In this document: in pieces, positions 35,092 to 43,715 of the stretch
How the letters are laid out: each line of letters starts with the position of its first letter
How positions within the stretch are numbered: the first letter of the stretch is position 1
NCBI RefSeq assembly: GCF_014207705.1
Contig: NZ_JACHIU010000001.1
Coordinates: 5,014,501-5,078,500 of the forward strand
Source: Sphaerisporangium rubeum
GTDB lineage: Bacteria; Actinomycetota; Actinomycetes; Streptosporangiales; Streptosporangiaceae
Direction of reading: 5' to 3'
DNA length: 64,000 nucleotides
Translations under genes and position numbers: made by a program
Notes under the pieces: model-generated
What the model saw: only the letters and a program-made list of their open reading frames with translations
What the model was told of the DNA's origin: nothing
The model's database searches: none

Positions 35092-36465
35092 ATGAAACCC
35101 CGCAACCTCGCGATCCTGCTCACCGCAGGGCTCGCGCTCGCCGCCGCGGGATGTGGCGGCTCCGGCAACACCCCCGGCGCCGGTTCGTCACCCGCGGGCC
35201 CGGCGGCGGCCGACGCTCCTGTGACGATCTCGGTGGGGTGCCAGCCGCCGAAGAGCAACCCCAAGGAACGCGCGCAGTGGGACGCCGACGTGGCGGCCTT
35301 CCAGAAGCTGCACCCGAACATCACGATCGAGAGCAAGGACGCCTTCCCCTGCATCGTCCCCGAGACGTTCCAGGCCAAGCTCGCCGGCGGCGAGATGGAG
35401 GACCTCTTCTACGTCTACTACACCGACGTACGCAAGATCATCGCGTCCGGCCAGGCGGCCGACATCACGCCGTACGCCTCCACCCTCACCACGCTGAAGG
35501 ACATGCGGCCCGACGTCATCAGCGTCTTCAAGGAGGGAGAGAAGCTCTACGGCGTCCCGCGCACCAACTACGGCACGGGCCTGGTCTACAACCGCAAGCT
35601 GTTCACCCAGGCCGGTCTCGACCCCGACGCGCCGCCGAAGACCTGGGCCGAGGTGCAGGCCGCCGCCAAGAAGATCGCGGCACTCGGCCCCGGCTACGTC
35701 GGGTACGGCGAGTACAGCGCCGGCAACACCGGCGGCTGGCACTTCACCTCCTCCCTGTACGGCCGCGGCGGCGACATGGTGACCCCCGACGGCAAGAAGG
35801 CGGCGTTCAACTCGCCTGAAGGCAAGGCCGTGCTGGAGAACCTCAAGCAGATGCGCTGGACCGACGACAGCATGGGGACCAAGCAGCTGCTGCGCTGGGA
35901 GGACCTCATGCGCATGATGGGCAGCGGCAGGCTCGGCATGATGATCGGCGCGCCGGACGTGGTTCAGGCCGTCAACAACGACTTCAAGGGCAAGTTCGAG
36001 GACTACGGCGTCACGTCACTGCCGGAGGCCACGTACTCGCTGAGCGGCGGCGACGGGTACATGTTCAACCCCAAGGCCACGCCTGAGCAGATCAAGGCCG
36101 GTCTGCTGTGGCTGGAGTACCGCTTCCTCACCCCCGGCCAGGGCCAGTTCGACTACGAGCGCGCCAAGAACGACGGGTTGCCGGTCGGCCTGCCGGCCAC
36201 CGACCTGTACGGCGCGACGGCACCCGGCCAGAAGATCAACGAGCTGCGCACGCAGTTCGCCACGGTGCCGGTGGACCACTTCAAGCCGTACGTCGACGGC
36301 ACGGCCAACGTCCAGTTCAAGCTGGAGCCCCCGAAGGCGCAGGAGATCTACGCGATCCTCGACACCGCGATGTCGGCCGTGCTCACCAGGCAGGACGCGA
36401 ACATCGACCAGCTACTCTCCGACGCGGAGAAGAAGGTCGACACCATGCTGGCCAGGTCCAGCTGA
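35092..36465 (+). CDS. sugar ABC transporter substrate-binding lipoprotein
   Basis: 457 residues from ATG 35092. A lipoprotein signal peptide ends at LALAAAGCGG, with Cys21 as the lipidated residue. The rest is a type 1 extracellular solute-binding protein: PVTISVGCQPP, AFQKLHPNITIES and many aromatic residues typical of carbohydrate binders. It should capture an oligosaccharide for the two following permeases. The neighbouring alpha-glucosidase points to maltodextrin or another alpha-glucoside. A strong hairpin separates it from the permease genes. Confidence 0.9.
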   Translation: MKPRNLAILLTAGLALAAAGCGGSGNTPGAGSSPAGPAAADAPVTISVGCQPPKSNPKERAQWDADVAAFQKLHPNITIESKDAFPCIVPETFQAKLAGGEMEDLFYVYYTDVRKIIASGQAADITPYASTLTTLKDMRPDVISVFKEGEKLYGVPRTNYGTGLVYNRKLFTQAGLDPDAPPKTWAEVQAAAKKIAALGPGYVGYGEYSAGNTGGWHFTSSLYGRGGDMVTPDGKKAAFNSPEGKAVLENLKQMRWTDDSMGTKQLLRWEDLMRMMGSGRLGMMIGAPDVVQAVNNDFKGKFEDYGVTSLPEATYSLSGGDGYMFNPKATPEQIKAGLLWLEYRFLTPGQGQFDYERAKNDGLPVGLPATDLYGATAPGQKINELRTQFATVPVDHFKPYVDGTANVQFKLEPPKAQEIYAILDTAMSAVLTRQDANIDQLLSDAEKKVDTMLARSS

Positions 36466-36470
36466 CCTCC

Positions 36471-36507
36471 GGGGTACCCGGCCCCGCGACCCGGGGCCGG
36501 GTACCCC
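36471..36507 (+). promoter_or_regulatory. 16-bp perfect hairpin between binding-protein and permease genes
   Basis: Arms 36471-36486 and 36492-36507 pair perfectly around a 5-nt loop. Intercistronic hairpins at this place are known in malE-malF type operons to protect the binding-protein mRNA and lower permease expression. Confidence 0.8.
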
Positions 36508-36534
36508 GCCGCGACCGCCGAAGGAGACCAACCG

Positions 36535-37440
36535 ATGACCACCATGACCACGCGCCGCGATCCCGGCGGGTTCCGGCGCGCGTTCCGCCGCAACCTGACG
36601 GCGTACGGGTTCCTGTGCGCGGCGCTCATCTGCTTCGCGTTCTTCTCGTGGTACCCGATGGTGCGGGAGTTCCTGCTCAGCTTCCAGAAGACGAACTTCG
36701 TCGGGCCGGCCGAGTGGGTCGGGCTGGACAACTTCCGCACCGTCATCGAGGACTCGGCGTTCCCCGCGGCCTGGCTCAACACCGCGGCGTTCACCGGGCT
36801 CGCGCTGCTCGTCGGGTACGCGGTGCCGTTCGTCATCGCTCTCGTGCTCAACGAGCTGCGGCACGCCACGGCGTACCTGCGGTTCGTGGTCTACCTGCCG
36901 GTGATGCTGCCGCCGGCGGTGGCGGTCCTGCTCTTCAAGTGGTTCTACGACCCCGGCCCGGGCCTGTTCAACCAGATACTCGGCCTCGCGCACCTGCCGG
37001 CGCTGAGCTGGCTCGACTCCACCAGCACGGCGCTGATCTCGCTGGTGCTCGTGTCCACCTGGATGAACCTCGGCACCGGCACACTGATCTACCTGGCGGC
37101 GCTGCAGAGCATCCCGAGCGACCTGTACGAGGCCGCCGAGCTGGACGGCGCGGGGCTGCTGCGCCGGGTGTGGCACGTCACGATCCCGCAGACCAAGCTG
37201 ATCCTGCTGGTCATGCTGCTGCTGCAGATCGTCGCCACCATGCAGGTGTTCATCGAGCCGTACCTGCTCACCGGCGGCGGCCCGGAGAACGCGACCGTCA
37301 CCGTGGCGTACCTGATGTACCAGTACGCGTTCAGCTTCGGGAACTTCGGCGGCGGCGGCGCGCTCGGCCTGATGCTGATGCTCGTCCTCATGGTGTTCTC
37401 GGCCGTCTACCTCCGCGTCTCGCGGGACGACGCGAACTAA
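36535..37440 (+). CDS. sugar ABC transporter permease (MalF type)
   Basis: 301 residues, ATG with AAGGAG eight bases upstream. Six hydrophobic segments are visible, and the EAA loop that contacts the ATPase reads YEAAELDGAGLLRRVWHVTIP (about 198-218). It pairs with the following permease. No ATP-binding gene is in the operon, as in Streptomyces sugar importers that share the MsiK ATPase. Confidence 0.92.
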   Translation: MTTMTTRRDPGGFRRAFRRNLTAYGFLCAALICFAFFSWYPMVREFLLSFQKTNFVGPAEWVGLDNFRTVIEDSAFPAAWLNTAAFTGLALLVGYAVPFVIALVLNELRHATAYLRFVVYLPVMLPPAVAVLLFKWFYDPGPGLFNQILGLAHLPALSWLDSTSTALISLVLVSTWMNLGTGTLIYLAALQSIPSDLYEAAELDGAGLLRRVWHVTIPQTKLILLVMLLLQIVATMQVFIEPYLLTGGGPENATVTVAYLMYQYAFSFGNFGGGGALGLMLMLVLMVFSAVYLRVSRDDAN

Positions 37441-37454
37441 GGAGTGGCGTACCG

Positions 37455-38435
37455 ATGTCGCACGGCACCGTCCAGGACTCCGGCCCCCGGCTGCGGCCGA
37501 GCCGCCCCCCGCTCGCGCCGCCACCGGCCCCCGAGAAGCGCCGCCGCAAGGCGCCGCGTCAGCAGTTCAGAGGCCTGGTGTCCCCGCACACGCTCGGCAC
37601 CACCCGGGGCCGGGTGATCTACTGGATCGTCCTTTCCTCCGTGGTGCTCGGCTTCACCGCGGTCTTCGTGTTCCCGCTGTACTGGATGGTCACCGGCGCG
37701 CTGAAGTCCCCCGACGAGCTCGCGCGGATACCGCCGTCGTTCTTCCCGGACGAGCTGAACTTCGACGTGTACGCCGAGGCGTGGGACCAGCTCGAACTCG
37801 GCACGTTCCTGCGCAACACCGTGATCTACGCCGCCGGCGCGTGGCTGTTCACCCTCGCCATCGACGTCACCGCGGCGTACGCGCTGTCCAAGCTGCGGCC
37901 GGTGCTCGGCAAGGCCGTGCTCGGGCTGATGCTCGCCACGCTGATGATCCCGCCGATGGTGATCCTGCTGCCGGCGTACCTGACGGTGAAGGACCTGCCG
38001 ATCCTCGGGTTCAACCTCATCAACACGCCGTGGGCCATCTGGCTGCCGGCCGCGGCCAACGGGTTCTTCATCTTCCTGCTCAAGAGGTTCTTCGACTCGA
38101 TACCGCGTGAACTGCTCGAAGCCGCATCGATCGACGGGGCCGGGCCGGCACGCATCCTGTGGTCGGTGGTGCTGCCGGTGTCCCGGCCGATCATCGGAGT
38201 CGTGTCGATCCTCGCGGTGGTCGGCGTGTGGAAGGACTTCGTCTGGCCGCTGCTGGTGCTGCCGGACTCCGACAAGATGCCGATCAGTGTCGGCATCTCC
38301 TCGCTGTCGGCGCAGATGCCGCAGAACGTGCTCATGGCGGCACTCGTCATCGCCAGCATCCCGGCCATCGTGATCTTCTTCGTGTTCCAGCGCAGCATCA
38401 TGGCGGGTCTCACCGCCGGAAGCCTGAAAGGTTGA
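37455..38435 (+). CDS. sugar ABC transporter permease (MalG type)
   Basis: 326 residues from ATG 37455; its AAGGAG overlaps the stop of the previous permease, 14 nt away. A basic, proline-rich cytoplasmic head of about 55 residues precedes six membrane segments. The EAA loop reads LLEAASIDGAGPARILWSVV (about 219-238). It completes the membrane part of the importer. Confidence 0.92.
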   Translation: MSHGTVQDSGPRLRPSRPPLAPPPAPEKRRRKAPRQQFRGLVSPHTLGTTRGRVIYWIVLSSVVLGFTAVFVFPLYWMVTGALKSPDELARIPPSFFPDELNFDVYAEAWDQLELGTFLRNTVIYAAGAWLFTLAIDVTAAYALSKLRPVLGKAVLGLMLATLMIPPMVILLPAYLTVKDLPILGFNLINTPWAIWLPAAANGFFIFLLKRFFDSIPRELLEAASIDGAGPARILWSVVLPVSRPIIGVVSILAVVGVWKDFVWPLLVLPDSDKMPISVGISSLSAQMPQNVLMAALVIASIPAIVIFFVFQRSIMAGLTAGSLKG

Positions 38436-38508
38436 CGCGGCCGCACCGTCCCCCCACCGCCGCGTCCACCGGCCCGACCGGCCCCGGCCGGACACCAGAG
38501 GTAACCGA

Positions 38509-38607
38509 CCCGGCACACGCCGTATCTGTCCACGGCGCGCGCCACACACGATCCGAACCCGGCGCACGCCGTGCCTGTCCACGGCGTCCGCCACACACCG
38601 ATCCGAG
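38509..38607. repeat. 49/50-bp tandem duplication upstream of alpha-glucosidase
   Basis: Copies at 38509-38557 and 38558-38607 differ at a few positions. The second contains a perfect inverted repeat ACGCCGTG-N6-CACGGCGT at 38566-38587; in the first copy the stem is shortened to six pairs. The block ends just before the ribosome site of the alpha-glucosidase gene. It may be a duplicated operator or an intercistronic RNA structure. Confidence 0.7.
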
Positions 38608-38623
38608 AAGGAGACACCCCAGC

Positions 38624-40174
38624 ATGTCCGAAACGTGGTGGCGGGGAGCCGCGATCTACCAGGTCTACCTGCGCAGCTTCGCCGACGGGAACGGCGACGG
38701 CGTCGGCGACCTGGCCGGACTCCGGGCCCGCCTGCCGTACCTCTCCGAACTCGGTGTCGACGCGATCTGGCTCAACCCGTGGTACCCCTCCCCCATGGCC
38801 GACGGCGGCTACGACGTCGCCGACTACCGGGACATCGAGCCGCTGTTCGGCACCCTCGCCGAGGCCGAGGCGTTCATCGGGGAGGCACACGACGCCGGCA
38901 TCAAGACCATCATCGACGTCGTGCCGAACCACGGCTCCGACCAGCAGGAATGGTTCGTGCAGGCCGTCTCCGCCGGCCCCGGCTCCCCCGAGCGCGAACG
39001 GTTCTGGTTCGCCGACGGACGCGGCGACCAGCCGCCGAACGACTGGCAGTCCATCTTCGGCGGCCCCGCGTGGACCCGGGTGCCGGACGGCCAGTGGTAC
39101 CTCCACCTGTTCGCCCCCGAGCAGCCCGACTTCAACTGGAGCAACCCCGACGTCGCCGCCGAGTTCCACGACGTGCTGAGGTTCTGGTTCGACCGCGGCG
39201 TCGACGGCATCCGCATCGACTCGGCCGCCGTCCTCATCAAGGACTTCACCAGCGTCACCGAGTCCTACACCGACCACGACGGGGTCCACGACATCTACCG
39301 CGGCTGGCGCGCCGTCGCCGACGAGTACGACGACCGCATGCTCATCGGGGAAGTCTGGCTCCCCGACCAGGAACGCTTCGCGCTGTACCTGCGTCCCGAC
39401 GAGCTGCACACCGCGTTCAACTTCGACTTCCTCTCCTGCCCCTGGGACCCGACGGCCCTGCGCAAGTCCATCGACACCACCTTGGCCACCCACCAGCCCG
39501 TCAACGCACCCGCCACCTGGGTCCTGTCCAACCACGACGTCACCCGTCCCGTCACCAAGTACGGCCGCGCCGACACCTCCTTCGACCACGCCGACCGCAA
39601 ACACGGCATGCCATCGGACCCCGTCCTCGGACTGCGCCGAGCCCGCGCCGCAGCCCTCCTCGCCATGGCCCTCCCCGGCAGCATGTACATCTACCAGGGA
39701 GAAGAACTAGGCCTCCCCGAGGTCGAGGACATCCCCGGCCACCTCCGCCAGGACCCCATCTGGACCCGCTCCGGCCACACCGACCCCGGCCGCGACGGCT
39801 GCCGCGTCCCCCTCCCCTGGTCCGGCACCACCCCTCCCTTCGGCTACACCACCGGCACCCCCTGGCTCCCCATGCCGACCGACTGGGCCCCCCTCACCGC
39901 CGAGTCCCAATCCACGACCCCCACCTCGATGCTCACCCTGTACCGCCAGGCCCTGAGAATCCGCCGAGACCTTGGCGGCGACGGCACCCTGACCTGGCTC
40001 GACACCCCCGACTCCGTCCTCGCCTTCACCCGGGACACCGGCCTCACCTGCATCACCAACCTTTCCCCCACCCCCACTCCCCTCCCCCGGAACACCGAGA
40101 TCCTCCTCACCAGCACCCCCCTGGCCTCCGGCCTCCTCCCCCCCGACACCACCGCCTGGCTCCGCGGCTCCTGA
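38624..40174 (+). CDS. intracellular alpha-glucosidase (GH13)
   Basis: 516 residues from ATG 38624 with AAGGAG ten bases upstream. It has no signal peptide. The oligo-1,6-glucosidase/alpha-glucosidase pattern is clear: WWRGAAIYQVYLRSFADGNGDGVGDL split over the first 30 residues, DVVPNHGSD, GIRIDSAAVL (nucleophile Asp), MLIGEVWLPDQ (acid/base Glu) and VLSNHDVTR. It should release glucose from imported maltodextrins. The 3' fifth has many C-rich synonymous codons and a poorly conserved beta domain, but the frame is intact. It is the last gene of the transporter operon. Confidence 0.93.
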   Translation: MSETWWRGAAIYQVYLRSFADGNGDGVGDLAGLRARLPYLSELGVDAIWLNPWYPSPMADGGYDVADYRDIEPLFGTLAEAEAFIGEAHDAGIKTIIDVVPNHGSDQQEWFVQAVSAGPGSPERERFWFADGRGDQPPNDWQSIFGGPAWTRVPDGQWYLHLFAPEQPDFNWSNPDVAAEFHDVLRFWFDRGVDGIRIDSAAVLIKDFTSVTESYTDHDGVHDIYRGWRAVADEYDDRMLIGEVWLPDQERFALYLRPDELHTAFNFDFLSCPWDPTALRKSIDTTLATHQPVNAPATWVLSNHDVTRPVTKYGRADTSFDHADRKHGMPSDPVLGLRRARAAALLAMALPGSMYIYQGEELGLPEVEDIPGHLRQDPIWTRSGHTDPGRDGCRVPLPWSGTTPPFGYTTGTPWLPMPTDWAPLTAESQSTTPTSMLTLYRQALRIRRDLGGDGTLTWLDTPDSVLAFTRDTGLTCITNLSPTPTPLPRNTEILLTSTPLASGLLPPDTTAWLRGS

Positions 40175-40297
40175 CCGGCGGCCTCACATCTGCGTGCCTC
40201 CCTCCGAAGCGGTGCCGGCATTCGGCGGGTGCGCGGCAGATGAGGACGTCGGACAATGAGAGGGTTCTCTCCCCGGTGAGGAAGGCGGTTCGCAGGC

Positions 40298-41134
40298 ATG
40301 GTGGCCGAGCGGCGGGTCCTGTTCGTGCACGCGCATCCGGATGACGAGTCCATCGGGACAGGCGCGACGATGGCGCGGTACGCGGCGGAGGGAGCCCATG
40401 TGTGCTTGGTGACCTGCACCCTCGGTGAGGAGGGGGAGGTGATTCCGCCGGAGTTGCGGCATCTGTCGGGGGACGCGCTCGGGGAGTACCGCGCCGGGGA
40501 GCTGGCGAAGGCCTGCGCGGCGCTCGGGGTGGACGACCACCGGTTTCTCGGCGGGATGGGCCGGTGGCGGGACTCGGGGATGATGGGGGCCCCGTCCAAC
40601 GAGCATCCGTCCTGTTTCTGGCAGGCGGATCCGGACGAGGCGGCGGCCGAGCTGGTGCGGGTGGTCAGAGAGGTGCGGCCGCAGGTGATGGTCACCTACG
40701 ACGACAACGGCTACTACGGCCACCCCGACCACATCCAGGCGCACCGGGTGGCGTGGCGCGCGTTCGTCAAGGCGGCGGACCCCGCGTTCGGGGAAGGTGA
40801 GCCCTGGCGCACGTCGCGGTTCTACGCCACCGCGATGCCGCTGTCGGTGCTGGCCGAGGGGGTGGGGACCGGCCCGTTCGAGCTGCCGGCCTCGGTCGAG
40901 GAGTACGGGTTCGGCGTTCCCGACGACCAGGTCACGACCCGCGTGACCGGCGACGGCGACGCCAAGACCGCCGCGCTGCGCGCTCATCGCACGCAGGTGA
41001 CCGTGGAGGGCTCGCACTTCGCGCTGTCCAACGACGTCGGCCAGCCGATCCACGGTGTGGAGTACTACACCCGCCTGGCGGGGGAACCTGGTCCGCTCGG
41101 TGCGGACGGCCGCGAGACCGGTCTGTTCGCCTGA
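40298..41134 (+). CDS. mshB: N-acetyl-GlcN-inositol deacetylase, mycothiol biosynthesis
   Basis: 278 residues. The zinc-dependent PIG-L/LmbE fold is shown by [11 protein letters not shown] (zinc ligands, about 11-21) and [10 protein letters not shown] (about 143-152). Over its full length it follows MshB, which deacetylates the pseudodisaccharide precursor of mycothiol; the neighbours that distinguish MshB from Mca, such as SGMMGAPSN and the C-terminal [12 protein letters not shown], are present. It stands alone here. Mycothiol synthesis supports an actinobacterial host. Confidence 0.9.
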   Translation: MVAERRVLFVHAHPDDESIGTGATMARYAAEGAHVCLVTCTLGEEGEVIPPELRHLSGDALGEYRAGELAKACAALGVDDHRFLGGMGRWRDSGMMGAPSNEHPSCFWQADPDEAAAELVRVVREVRPQVMVTYDDNGYYGHPDHIQAHRVAWRAFVKAADPAFGEGEPWRTSRFYATAMPLSVLAEGVGTGPFELPASVEEYGFGVPDDQVTTRVTGDGDAKTAALRAHRTQVTVEGSHFALSNDVGQPIHGVEYYTRLAGEPGPLGADGRETGLFA

Positions 41135-41177
41135 CAGCGCAGGCGGGAGACGGCCGAGAGACGGCCGGCGTCACCTA

Positions 41178-41249
41178 TGACGTCACCCCGAAACACAGTG
41201 ACGTCATCGCTGGCTTGACATGACGTCATGATGACGTCATAGTTGTGGC
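41178..41249 (+). promoter_or_regulatory. leaderless promoter overlapped by four TGACGTCA palindromes
   Basis: TGACGTCA occurs at 41178-41185, 41199-41206, 41221-41228 and 41232-41239, that is with spacings of 21, 22 and 11 bp, all near whole helical turns. A -35 TTGACA at 41215-41220 and a -10-like CATAGT at 41238-41243 are 17 bp apart, so the last two palindromes lie between and over the promoter elements. The ATG of the next gene starts 6 nt after the -10, which implies a leaderless mRNA. Confidence 0.8.
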
Positions 41250-41774
41250 ATGGATCTGATGCCGTACGTCGAGAAGCTCCGCCGTGAGCTCGCCGTGGCC
41301 GCCGAGGCCGGCGGGCCGGAAGCCCGTGCGCTGACCGAGAGGCTTGTCGCCGCGCTCGAGTCGGCCACGCGGCTCACCCTGCTGGAGGCGTTGTCGGCGG
41401 CGGCGGACGAGATCACGAGTGATCTCGCGCCGGGGTCGGTCGAGGTGCGGCTGCGCGGTGGGGATCCGGCGTTCGTGGTGACGCCGCCGCAGCCGGTGGC
41501 GTCCACCGGCGGTGGGGAGCCGGTACAGGACGCCATGCCGGCGCCTGCCGCGGTGCCGTACGCCGAGGAGGGGGGGACGGCGCGCATGACGTTGCGGCTG
41601 CCTGAGCATCTCAAGGTGCGGGTGGAGGAGGCGGCCACCAGACAGGGGCTTTCGGTCAACGCCTTCCTGGTACGGGCCATCTCGGCGGCGTTCGAACCCG
41701 GCGCGGCGCCGCGTCCCGCGGAACGGCCGCAGCCGCCGCAGGGAGGTCGCAGCTACACCGGCTGGGTGCGCTAG
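41250..41774 (+). CDS. ribbon-helix-helix (HicB/Arc-like) transcriptional regulator
   Basis: 174 residues. The C-terminal segment ARMTLRLPEHLKVRVEEAATRQGLSVNAFLVRAI, split at about 112-146, is a ribbon-helix-helix domain. The N-terminal 60 residues are helical and a Pro/Ala-rich linker joins the two parts. No toxin gene is adjacent, so it is probably a repressor and not an antitoxin. Its promoter carries four identical palindromes and it heads a run with a DUF4097 protein and an ABC exporter, an order I recall as recurrent in actinomycetes. Autorepression and control of the exporter is the likely role. Confidence 0.8.
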   Translation: MDLMPYVEKLRRELAVAAEAGGPEARALTERLVAALESATRLTLLEALSAAADEITSDLAPGSVEVRLRGGDPAFVVTPPQPVASTGGGEPVQDAMPAPAAVPYAEEGGTARMTLRLPEHLKVRVEEAATRQGLSVNAFLVRAISAAFEPGAAPRPAERPQPPQGGRSYTGWVR

Positions 41775-41866
41775 CGGCAGCCGCCGGCGCGGCGCCACAC
41801 GTCTTACTCACTTCGCCTGGCCCTGAGGCCGGGACGCTTCACCGGACCCATGAGGAGGGCTCCGCC

Positions 41867-42712
41867 ATGCCGAATTTCGACACCCCCGAGCCGATCACCG
41901 CTGAGATCGACATCTATGGCGGTCAGGTACGTATCAACGCGAGCGACCGTGCCGACACCGTGGTCGAGGTGCGGCCCAGCAACCCGTCCGGTGAGGCGAG
42001 TGTGCAGGCCGCCGAACGGACAATCGTGGAGTTCTCCAACGGACGGCTGCTGGTCAAGGGGCCGAAGCCGAGCGCGCTCGGGTACCTGCTGCCGTGGCGC
42101 GGGTCTGTCGACGTGACGGTCGACCTGCCGACGGGATCAGGTGTGCGAGCCGAGGGGCCGGCGGATTTCGTCGGCACCGGGACGCTCGGTGAGGTCAGGC
42201 TGAACTGCCCGCACGGCGACCTCAACTTCGAGGAGACCGGACCGATCAGGGCCAAGGCGTCCAACGGCGACATCTCCGTCGACCGGGTGGCGGGAACCGT
42301 CGAGGTGAACACCTCCAACGGGACCATCCGGCTCGGCACGCTCGACGGAGGCGGCCTGGTGAAGTCCTCCAACGGCGACATCGTCGTCGGTGAGGTGACC
42401 GGTGACGTGGAGGTGAGGACCGCGCACGGTGACGTCACGGTCGGCCGTGCGCTGGCGGGGCTGACCGCGCGGACGGCGTACGGCCGGATCAGGGTCGGCG
42501 CGGTGGTGCGGGGCACCGTGCGCCTGGAGAACGGCTACGGCAAGGTCGGCGTCGGCATCGCCGAGGGCACGGCGGCCTGGCTCGACCTGCGTTCCAAGAA
42601 CGGCGTGGTGCGCAACAACCTCACCCCTTCGGACGGACCCGGGACCAGCGACGCGGTCGTCGAGGTACACGTGCAGACCAACTGGGGCGACATCGACGTC
42701 CACCGGTCCTGA
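41867..42712 (+). CDS. DUF4097 beta-strand repeat protein
   Basis: 281 residues, ATG with AGGAGGG upstream. The chain is a parallel beta-helix-like series of short strands with the repeated pattern SNGDI, SNGTI, AHGDV, AYGRI, typical of DUF4097 (putative adhesin) proteins. No signal peptide or membrane anchor is seen, so it is probably cytoplasmic. It sits between the RHH regulator and the ABC transporter and may act as an accessory or sensor protein for them; the function of the family is not established. Confidence 0.85.
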   Translation: MPNFDTPEPITAEIDIYGGQVRINASDRADTVVEVRPSNPSGEASVQAAERTIVEFSNGRLLVKGPKPSALGYLLPWRGSVDVTVDLPTGSGVRAEGPADFVGTGTLGEVRLNCPHGDLNFEETGPIRAKASNGDISVDRVAGTVEVNTSNGTIRLGTLDGGGLVKSSNGDIVVGEVTGDVEVRTAHGDVTVGRALAGLTARTAYGRIRVGAVVRGTVRLENGYGKVGVGIAEGTAAWLDLRSKNGVVRNNLTPSDGPGTSDAVVEVHVQTNWGDIDVHRS

Positions 42713-42743
42713 CCTCACGGAAACAAGCCAAGGAGAAACCCTC

Positions 42744-43715
42744 ATGAGTGACGCGATAACCGCCGAAGGGCTGGTCAAGCGGTACGGCAAGGTGACGGCC
42801 CTCGACGGGCTGAGCTTCTCGGTGCCGAGAGGCACGGTGCTCGCTCTGCTCGGGCCGAACGGCGCGGGCAAGACCACCACGGTGCGGGTGCTGACCACGC
42901 TGGTGGTGCCGGACGGGGGACGGGCCACGGTCGCCGGGTTCGACGTCGTCGGGGACGCGAGGCGGCTGCGGGAGCGCATCGGGTTGTCGGGGCAGTACGC
43001 GGCGGTGGACGAGCACCTGACCGGTGCGGAGAACCTGGAGATGGTGGGACGGCTGTACCACCTCGGGGCCAAGCGGAGCAAAGCCCGCGCACGGGAGTTG
43101 CTGGAGCGTTTCGACCTGGCCGACGTGGCGGACCGGCCGGTGAAGGGATACTCCGGCGGCATGCGGCGCCGGATCGACCTGGCCGGCGCGCTGGTCGCCG
43201 ACCCGCCGGTGCTGTTCCTCGACGAACCCACGACGGGGCTCGATCCGCGTGCGCGTGCCGCGCTGTGGGACACCATCGCGGAGCTGGTCGCGGCGGGTGG
43301 CACGTTGCTGCTGACCACGCAGTACATGGAGGAGGCCGACCGGCTCGCCGACCGGATCCTGGTGGTGGACCACGGCCGCGCCATCGCCGACGGCACGGCG
43401 GACGAGCTGAAGGACCAGGTCGGCGGCAGCCGCATCGAGCTGACGGTGACCGGCGCCGCCGAGCTGGAGACCGCGCGGCGGACGCTCGCGGGAGTCGCGG
43501 TCGGGGCCTTGCAGGTGGTGCCGGAGTCGCTGCGGATCACGGTGCCGGTCACCGACGGGGCCGCGACGCTACGGGACGTACTCGGGCTGCTCTCCGACGA
43601 AGGGGTGCGGGTGCGGGACGCCGGGCTGCGGCGGCCGACCCTCGACGACGTCTATCTCGCCTTGACCGGACGCCAGACGTCCGGCACCGAGGAAATGGCA
43701 CAGGAGGCCTCCTGA
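42744..43715 (+). CDS. ABC transporter ATP-binding protein (DrrA type)
   Basis: 323 residues. Walker A is LLGPNGAGKTTTVRV (about 34-48), the signature is YSGGMRRRIDLAGAL (about 136-150) and Walker B is PPVLFLDEPTTGLDPRAR. The C-terminal 90 residues match the DUF4162-like extension of DrrA-type daunorubicin resistance ATPases. It forms an exporter with the next gene, whose start overlaps its stop by one base (TGATG). Confidence 0.94.
   Translation: MSDAITAEGLVKRYGKVTALDGLSFSVPRGTVLALLGPNGAGKTTTVRVLTTLVVPDGGRATVAGFDVVGDARRLRERIGLSGQYAAVDEHLTGAENLEMVGRLYHLGAKRSKARARELLERFDLADVADRPVKGYSGGMRRRIDLAGALVADPPVLFLDEPTTGLDPRARAALWDTIAELVAAGGTLLLTTQYMEEADRLADRILVVDHGRAIADGTADELKDQVGGSRIELTVTGAAELETARRTLAGVAVGALQVVPESLRITVPVTDGAATLRDVLGLLSDEGVRVRDAGLRRPTLDDVYLALTGRQTSGTEEMAQEAS

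Noticed and set aside
41250-41774. Toxin-antitoxin pair
   Set aside because: The RHH protein resembles HicB-type antitoxins, but no HicA or other small toxin gene is adjacent; the neighbours are a DUF4097 protein and an ABC exporter.
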